This document shows positions 58,801 to 64,000 of a stretch of DNA of 64,000 nt, one piece after another. Numbering within the stretch: position 1 is the stretch's first letter; the number at the start of each line of letters is the position of its first letter. The DNA comes from Brachycybe producta (Eukaryota > Arthropoda > Diplopoda > Playtdesmida > Andrognathidae), in contig JAUPFP010000018.1 in NCBI GenBank assembly GCA_036925085.1, positions 2,737,885 to 2,801,884 of the forward strand, in the 5' to 3' direction. The translations under genes and the position numbers were made by a program. Under the pieces are notes generated by a model. The model saw only the letters and a list, made by a program, of their open reading frames with translations, was not told the DNA's origin and made no database searches.

Positions 58801-61634
58801 AAAAGAAATTCTAATGCTGGGCACAATTGCCTGTGAATTTTGCTCCCGTCATTTATGACCGGTTACCCCACTAGTCTTATATATTAAAATCGATTTGCAA
58901 TAATTTGTGGATTTTAAAATGTTTTAAAAGTTATAAATTCTATTATCATTTTTTATGTTCCCGGTATCATTATTGCATGATTATAATTTTGGGAAACCCT
59001 TGAAGAAAGGCCCTGGTGTTAAGTACCAGCAAAACCTATTATAATTATGGACACGGATATATTGCACAGAATTTATCGTCCCACTATGCCAGTGAACATT
59101 ACAGTCAGGGTTGGAAAGTAATTTGCCAATAGAATTGAATTACTGTAACTAAATTACTTTTTCAAATAGTAAGTAGTTCACTGCATCATTTTTTAAACTT
59201 TGTAAATCTTAAAGAAATGCATTATCTTTTATAATGAAAAATATAATTACTTTTTAATTTCTTTTAAATGACTTTTGTGTATAAGCTTGTTTTTATTTTC
59301 AAACTACTCGGAATTTTCTTTAACTAATCTTGATTATTGTCAAACTGACTGAGCTTGAAGTATGTTTGAGCGTCACTTTTTGCGTACAGTCTCGTAATTG
59401 TTGTTTTTAATGTTTGTTTTAATGTCTTTCATCTGATTTTGTAATTAGGAAAGATTACAACTACTTTGGTGAAAATAAGTAATTGTAATTAATTTACCTG
59501 TGAAAATTGTTAAAATGTAATTGTAATTGGTTTTTCACTGATGTAATTGGTAATTCTAATAAGGATGTTTTTTTAACTGATGTAATTTAATTGTAATTGA
59601 TTAGGTTTTTAATGATATAATTAGTAATTGGAATTAATTACTTTAATTGTACATGCGGAATGCCAACCTTAGTTAAGTATTTAACTTACTTCAGCCTTTG
59701 GATCTGTATGCTGTTGCAATTGACCAATTGTCATCCTTCTATAAATAGCCCTGATGTTGTCTACTGCTTTCTGTTGAGGTATAATCTTTTTTTTTAAAGT
59801 AAAATTATTAAATTCATTACATTATAAGTTTTGTATGATGTGTTTTGTTTAAATGTTGACAGTTTACTTAAACTTACTTTGGCTAACTTTGCATTAAACT
59901 GAAGTACTTCCAGAATTTGTACATTGACGTCACTGGTATTTTCAGCACCCAAACCTTGAGCACTTGTTTTAATATAATTGAAGTAGACATTTCTTCTAAC
60001 TTGGTCTTTAATGAAGTTTGGTTCTATTGGCAACTGTGCATAATCAGCCTGTTACAATTGCAGAAAAAAAAGGTTCATTATCTGGTTGTTCTTGTTACTT
60101 TTTTTTTAATTTTTTATTTACTTGAAGTATATTGTTACTTGAATTTTTTAAATCTATGTCAACAGTAGCCCGGATTATGGCATTGGTCCCAGTTGATCTT
60201 ATGAGGAGGGCCAAGCGAGTCTCAAATAATAGATTTTGTGCATTCTGTGATGTACCTAAAAGAGGCCATCCTCCAAGTGTTTGCACTACACTTTTTAGCT
60301 GTTCGACGTCATTTTCTTGACCTGCAAACTTAACAATTAATTTATCATGCCACGGTATAAAGGCCAATGGCCCTTATATTGGGATTTTCTTACTCATGCA
60401 TTTTGTATACATGTTTTGTGCAGATTTGATTTCTGGCGTATAATTTTCATCTGTTGTTAACAATATTTCTGAAAGAAATACATTTTCAAACAATTTATCT
60501 CAGATTCGTTCTCACTGTAAAGATTTTTTTTGGTCACCTTCAATTTGCTCCAGCGCATTCTGAGTTAGAATTTCTAAAATTCCATATTGAGTTCTGTCAC
60601 CAGGAAGGGGACTGCTGTCTAGAAATTTACCACACGCATATTGGTAGAAATCTTCGCAAGGATTTTGAGTTTTATCCATATACTGTAATATTGTTTCAGC
60701 TACAAATAAAACATAATTTATAGTTAATTTTTTTTTAATGAAATAAATTTGTAATTATTACCTGATTGTTTACACTCTGCCGTATTGCATACTGATGTCT
60801 TTACTTGTTCTGAAAATGAAAAAATAGTATAAATTTTGTGTAATTCTTTTTGTATTTTAACAATTTAAACAGTTTTAGATTTTTATACATTTTAGGAGAG
60901 CACTATAAAATATAAGCCATACTTTAGTCTTGTTTATTTCACTAATTTTTCTGTTAGATTTTGTAAACACAGCAGTGGTTTGAATTTGAATTTGTAAAAG
61001 TACGCCGCAATCAACGAAGAAAACCTATAGTAGATGGACAGGAGTTCGAGTAATGGCATGCTACATACTCTGTGAAAACCAGTAAAATTTAAACCCCAAA
61101 ACAATCACAATTATGTTCTGGTGCAGCTATGTATTAAGTAGGTAATCTTTTGGATCAAGTAGATACTTTTTAATTATCTTCATTTAACTCTCCAAAAACT
61201 TCTTAAAGAAAGAAAATACAGTATAACCAAATCAGTAAGCAAAGACAATCAAAGGCTGCGGTTCCTACAGTGGACTTTGACATAATGTAAAATAATGTAA
61301 AAGAAGTCTAAAATTTTACTCTTGTCAGACCATTATTAGAATATAATTCACCAATTTGGAGTCCTTATCGAGTTAATCTATTACACGAAATTAAAACGGT
61401 AGCCTACTGTATATGGCTGCAAAATTTGTTAAGAGTAAATCCATGTATTCTGACAGTGCAACTCTCATGCTGCGTAAACTTCAATGGAAATCACTAACAA
61501 ACCATAGAGCTGAGTAAAGCCCTGCCCTTCTCGAATGCTTGTTAACTCTAGATAGCAGAGCATTGTTAGATAGAATTCTTACCAGAAAATCCCATACAAC
61601 TAGACATGGCCATCCAGTGCTTATTAAAGAAATA

Positions 61635-61682
<48 letters not shown>

Positions 61683-62490
61683 TGTTTGTGTTATTTTTTT
61701 TTCTCCAAATTCTCTTCCAGCACCATAGTTCTGTTTTAGGACAAATTCAATTTGATGATTATGTCTAAACCTTGCCTAAATTACAGATACTTATCATCTG
61801 GAATTGTTCCCCTGCCACATGGCTATTGAGCTGTTTGCAGGTGTATTGATTAATTTAAATTGAATTAAATAATATGCAGAAATTATTTGTTGAAATATTG
61901 TAAAGATTTGCCCAACAATTGCCCAAATAATTTTTAAATAAACATAACTCCTTAATGAAATACCATTTATCTCCTATTTATATTCAACTGAATACAACCT
62001 TCCAATCAGCTTGAAAGCCACATGGTAGGTGGCCTAACTGAAATATCGAAGGAATAGTACTTTGATATGAATAGGGAATACAAGTATTTGATTAGAGAAT
62101 TAAAAGTAATGTGCGGTGAAGAATCAGCATTTGAGTAAATAGGTAGACTTTATTTTTTTAAATGCCAATGTCTGTTGTAGGGTGGTGTATCTATCCGACG
62201 AAGTCCATTTATTGAAAAGTCAATTGATTTTTAAATTACTTCTTTATATTCATGAATCATTTTTAATTTTAAAAATCATTTTGGTAATCGTTAGGTAGGT
62301 AAGTCTTGAAAACATTTAACAAGAAATTTATGGAGGTGATGGTTATAGTTTGTTATAAGTTTGTTATAAAAATTGTCGAAAAAACTGGTTGATAATAATT
62401 AAACTTACTTTCAATTACAGATAGTTCGATTTTACCAATAAAACAGATGCAACTCCAGAGTAGTAGAACCACTGATACTTGAAACTTCAT
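49825..62490 (-). CDS. Secreted M13 (neprilysin-type) protein, zinc site lost; 21 exons
   Basis: Exons: 62409-62490, 60762-60809, 60538-60699, 60394-60468, 60122-60321, 59878-60048, 59690-59770, 57094-57221, 55652-55777, 54720-54816, 54530-54647, 54391-54468, 53987-54090, 53845-53903, 53480-53531, 53333-53400, 53104-53237, 52126-52191, 51940-52038, 50497-50573, 49825-49924. About 707 aa, normal for M13. Residues 1-22 look like a signal peptide (MKFQVSVVLLLWSCICFIG); there is no membrane anchor after it. M13 landmarks: VCNTAEC, PCEDFYQYACG (about 55), LGGWPL, DLKNSS, FNWL, NYVMW, IGYPPW, LPAALLQP, NYGALG, EWW, LPGL, FNCPVGPMN. The active-site GHEITHGFD reads GIEVINSIN: both histidine ligands are lost and the glutamate between them is kept. 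ENIAD reads EHDGD (ExxxD kept). It is probably an inactive binding or scaffold protein, as known for some insect neprilysin-like genes. Exon 11/12 does not keep frame with visible GT-AG sites. Confidence 0.88.
50026..50445. repeat. hAT-type MITE in intron 20
   Basis: 420 bp with ends TAGAGGTGGG and CCCATCCCTA and an 8-bp duplication ATTTAAAT (50018-50025 and 50446-50453). No ORF. Internal repeats of GAATCC/GGATTC types. Confidence 0.85.
50810..51430. repeat. AT-rich repeat in intron 19, possible MITE
   Basis: Starts GTGTTGGGGAGTATTTTAA and is built of TATTTTAAATA and TTTGTATTTTGAAATAC variants, with a later AT-rich arm. Terminal repeats could not be defined. The left end resembles non-autonomous hAT ends. 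Confidence 0.4.
52293..52518. repeat. Inverted-repeat MITE in intron 18
   Basis: 226 bp. The left arm AGACTCACAAATAGGCTTGC and right arm GCAAGCCTACTCATGAGTCT are near-complementary over more than 80 bp, with CAGTCCTCCATTCG/CGAATGGAAGACTG inside. Confidence 0.85.
54863..55594. repeat. TTAA-flanked MITE, copy 2 (intron 9)
   Basis: About 730 bp between TTAA (54863-54866) and TTAA (55591-55594), with ends GAGGCTACATC and GATGCAGCTT. The two arms are inverted copies of each other. TTAA duplications occur with piggyBac- and Kolobok-type transposons. Confidence 0.82.
57332..58142. repeat. TTAA-flanked MITE, copy 3 (intron 7)
   Basis: About 810 bp between TTAA (57332-57335) and TTAA (58139-58142), ends GAGGCTACATC and GATGTAGTCTC. 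Both arms carry AGCGCTAGCATCGGTTTTCT or its complement and pair along most of their length. Confidence 0.88.
58388..58662. repeat. Dispersed repeat, second copy of 12716-12960
   Basis: Same orientation as the first copy, with extra purines in the GGAGAGG tracts. It lies in intron 7 immediately before a palindromic MITE that the first copy lacks. Confidence 0.85.
58668..58845. repeat. Palindromic MITE
   Basis: About 178 bp; AGGCAATTGTGCCCAGCA near the left end and TGCTGGGCACAATTGCCT near the right are perfect complements, with TAGAATTTCTTTT/AAAAGAAATTCTA inside. Ends TAGCAAAATT and AATTTTGCTC. No clear target duplication. Confidence 0.85.
59106..59671. repeat. AT-rich element with CAGGGTTGG ends
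   Basis: CAGGGTTGGAAAGTAATT at the left and AATGCCAACCTTAG at the right make a short imperfect inverted terminal repeat around a TAATT-rich body. Resembles non-autonomous hAT elements. No clean target duplication. Confidence 0.5.
61310..61637 (+). pseudogene. CR1-like LINE 3' fragment in intron 1
   Basis: The plus strand encodes, with frame breaks, the post-RT region of a CR1-like ORF2: LEYNSPIWSPYRVN, AKFVKSKSMYSDSATLML, LQWKSLTNHRAE, LLECLLTLDSRALLD. It compares with YCSSVWNPHT...VQRRAGRFV of L1 near base 1. It is truncated at its 5' side and ends in an (AT)n run, as LINE tails often do. Confidence 0.75.
61638..61679. repeat. (AT)n microsatellite
   Basis: About 21 AT units, next to the LINE fragment. 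Confidence 0.95.
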
Positions 62491-62580
62491 TATATTCAGT
62501 AGAAGTAGAATTAAATTGTTACGAGTAGTTGGCGAACTTCACGTGTTACTAGACACCAAATTATTTCCTTTGAATCAGGT

Positions 62581-62591
62581 CTTTTATATAG
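62581..62591 (-). promoter_or_regulatory. TATA box of the M13-like gene
   Basis: CTATATAAAAG on the minus strand, about 90 bp upstream of the ATG at 62488-62490. The distance leaves room for a short 5' UTR with a start near 62555. Confidence 0.6.
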
Positions 62592-62599
62592 TTGACTTA

Positions 62600-63434
62600 C
62601 GTCAATTATTTAATTGAAGTACTGATTTGAATGAAATTAAATTTTGCTAAATTTCCGAAAATTGGTTAAGTACCTTTAAACAATTGATAGAAGTCCTTTT
62701 TTAAGCTGTTATTAAAAGAAGCATTGTAAACATTGAGTCCCTATTGTTTCGGGTTTTGTTGTTTGAATACCACCTGATTAAATTCACTATTATAAAATAC
62801 AAAAATGTGTACTTTTACAAAAGATAATAACAAGGAAAAAACCGAGTTAACTAAACATGTATTAAATTTGGCAAACCAATCATCTAAATACACGCGATTG
62901 ATTCATGACAAGTGTTTTAAAATCACTTAATTGGCAATTCTTACAGACAAAAGAGCTCTGCGATCAAACTGGCGATTTTTAACTTGATATTCAATGCAAG
63001 AAATAAGGGAAATATTGCTGTAAATCTTGCGCAATATCTTGCAAATAACGAGGTAAAAGTTTTCTGCAAGTCAATATGCAAGAAACCTTTCCAAGTCTTA
63101 GAAGAGTTGTTATAAAATTGGCAATTTTAATTTATTCAAGGGCAGCACATAGCAGTAAATCTTGCCATAAATATTAAAAATATAATAGTAAACTTACGAA
63201 TATATTTTACTAGAAAATAAGAAAATAACAGTACCAAATTTTTAAGCATTAAAGTTTTATTTGCATTACTTTAGTGTTAATGAAGTAACCAACATAAAGC
63301 AAAACCTACAGTTGATAACTGATTTGAAATAATTTCATTTAACATGAGCATTGTGACTATTTTAATATAAATTATAATAACAATTCGAAGACATTTTATC
63401 GGAAATTGAAAATTATTTTTTAACTTTAGATATG
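62600..63434. other. Intergenic between tandem M13-like genes
   Basis: About 830 bp of AT-rich sequence; no ORF or repeat is supported. It should contain the upstream regulatory region of the first gene and the 3' end of the second. Confidence 0.5.
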
Positions 63435-64000
63435 TTAGAATGGTATACAACTTGCGTTTCCTCTGTTCATTGGACCAACGTTACAACTGAAGACTTTGGC
63501 AAATGCGGAAATATCAGACAAGGCTCCAATGACTCTGTACACGAGAGGGAATATTTTTTTAGTTATGACTACAGAAAAACCACACAAAAACAAATTTCAG
63601 ATAGTCACCTGTAGCGATTTTCCAATTGTGGATCACGTTGGAGAGTATTCACAATGTTCTTAGGCACAGTTGCAGTACAGAATTGCTATAAAAATGAAAA
63701 AAAAAACCATTTGAGCGTTTTTCAACAAGCAAGTATTATGTGATCATCACAGTTTTCGTTACCTGAGCCCAACTAATAAACAGTAATTGTTCTGAAGTAA
63801 ATTGTGTTAGTCCTGGTAGTTGTTTTTCTTGGCCATTTTTAGCTACCCATTGTTCATATGCCTATATTAAGAGAACAAAATTGTATGTTATGATAACTTA
63901 TGAATAAGGCTTAAAACTTATGCAAGTAAAGTTTCAGAACTGGGGAAATTGTTTTTTAGAATTTTTAAGTTTTTTTATACAAATAGAAAACAATAGAAAA
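63435..64000 (-). CDS. Tandem paralogue of the M13-like gene, last three exons
   Basis: Exons 63763-63861 (99 nt), 63609-63685 (77 nt) and 63435-63534 (100 nt) have the same lengths and phases as the last three exons of the upstream-reading gene at 49825-62490. They encode YEQWVAKNGQEKQLPGLT, FCTATVPKNIVNT and GALSDISAFAKVFSC...GPMNRG. The final residues are CIPF, against CTPF in the first gene and CxVW in typical neprilysins. In the position of the conserved C-terminal active-site histidine (DVHSP in neprilysin, HDHQL in the first gene) this copy has RDPQL, so that histidine is lost too. The rest of the gene lies beyond the window. Confidence 0.85.

Noticed and set aside
58638-58826. Minus-strand ORF of 62 aa
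   Set aside because: It is contained within the palindromic MITE.

Overview
This is animal nuclear DNA: AT-rich, intron-bearing and heavily loaded with transposons. The mobile elements (R1/I-like and CR1-like LINEs, Ty3/Gypsy, IS630/Tc1-mariner, hAT, TTAA and foldback MITEs), a phlebovirus-type envelope relic and a local family of secreted M13 (neprilysin-type) proteins suggest an invertebrate, most likely an arthropod. No species can be named from the sequence alone.

Layout. (1) 1-9.1 kb: two decayed non-LTR retrotransposons lie head to tail on the minus strand. L1 (CR1-like) has an ORF1 ending in an SGNH-esterase module. L2 (R1/I-like) has an ORF1 ending in zinc knuckles. Their ORF1 N-terminal domains are homologous. 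(2) 9.7-11.65 kb: a broken gene for a phlebovirus Gc-like class II fusion glycoprotein. (3) 11.65-12.4 kb: an IS630/Tc1-mariner transposase relic. (4) 13.6-45.8 kb: a nest of elements. An old Ty3/Gypsy element A was split by a young LTR element B (14701-24968, CAGT target duplication), a hAT transposon (25020-27263, CCTCAGAT duplication) and a second Gypsy element C (32396-43773, ACAA/ACAG). Removing each insertion reconnects A. (5) 45.8-49.7 kb: intergenic DNA with MITEs and foldbacks. (6) 49825-62490, minus strand: a 21-exon M13 peptidase-like gene with a signal peptide, in which the HExxH zinc motif is lost. Its introns hold many MITEs. (7) 63435-64000: the last three exons of a tandem paralogue, running off the window.

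The most unusual system is element B and its relation to C. B has LTRs with no difference seen by eye, a tRNA-Ala-like primer site, a long leader with tandem repeats, an intact Gag-protease ORF (793 aa) and an intact second ORF (725 aa), but no reverse transcriptase, RNase H or integrase. The C-terminal domain of that second ORF recurs in the post-integrase ORF of C. This points to an uncharacterised ORF3 family, neither envelope nor pol, that travels with this Gypsy lineage. A basic ORF in the same position of A may be a third, weaker case.
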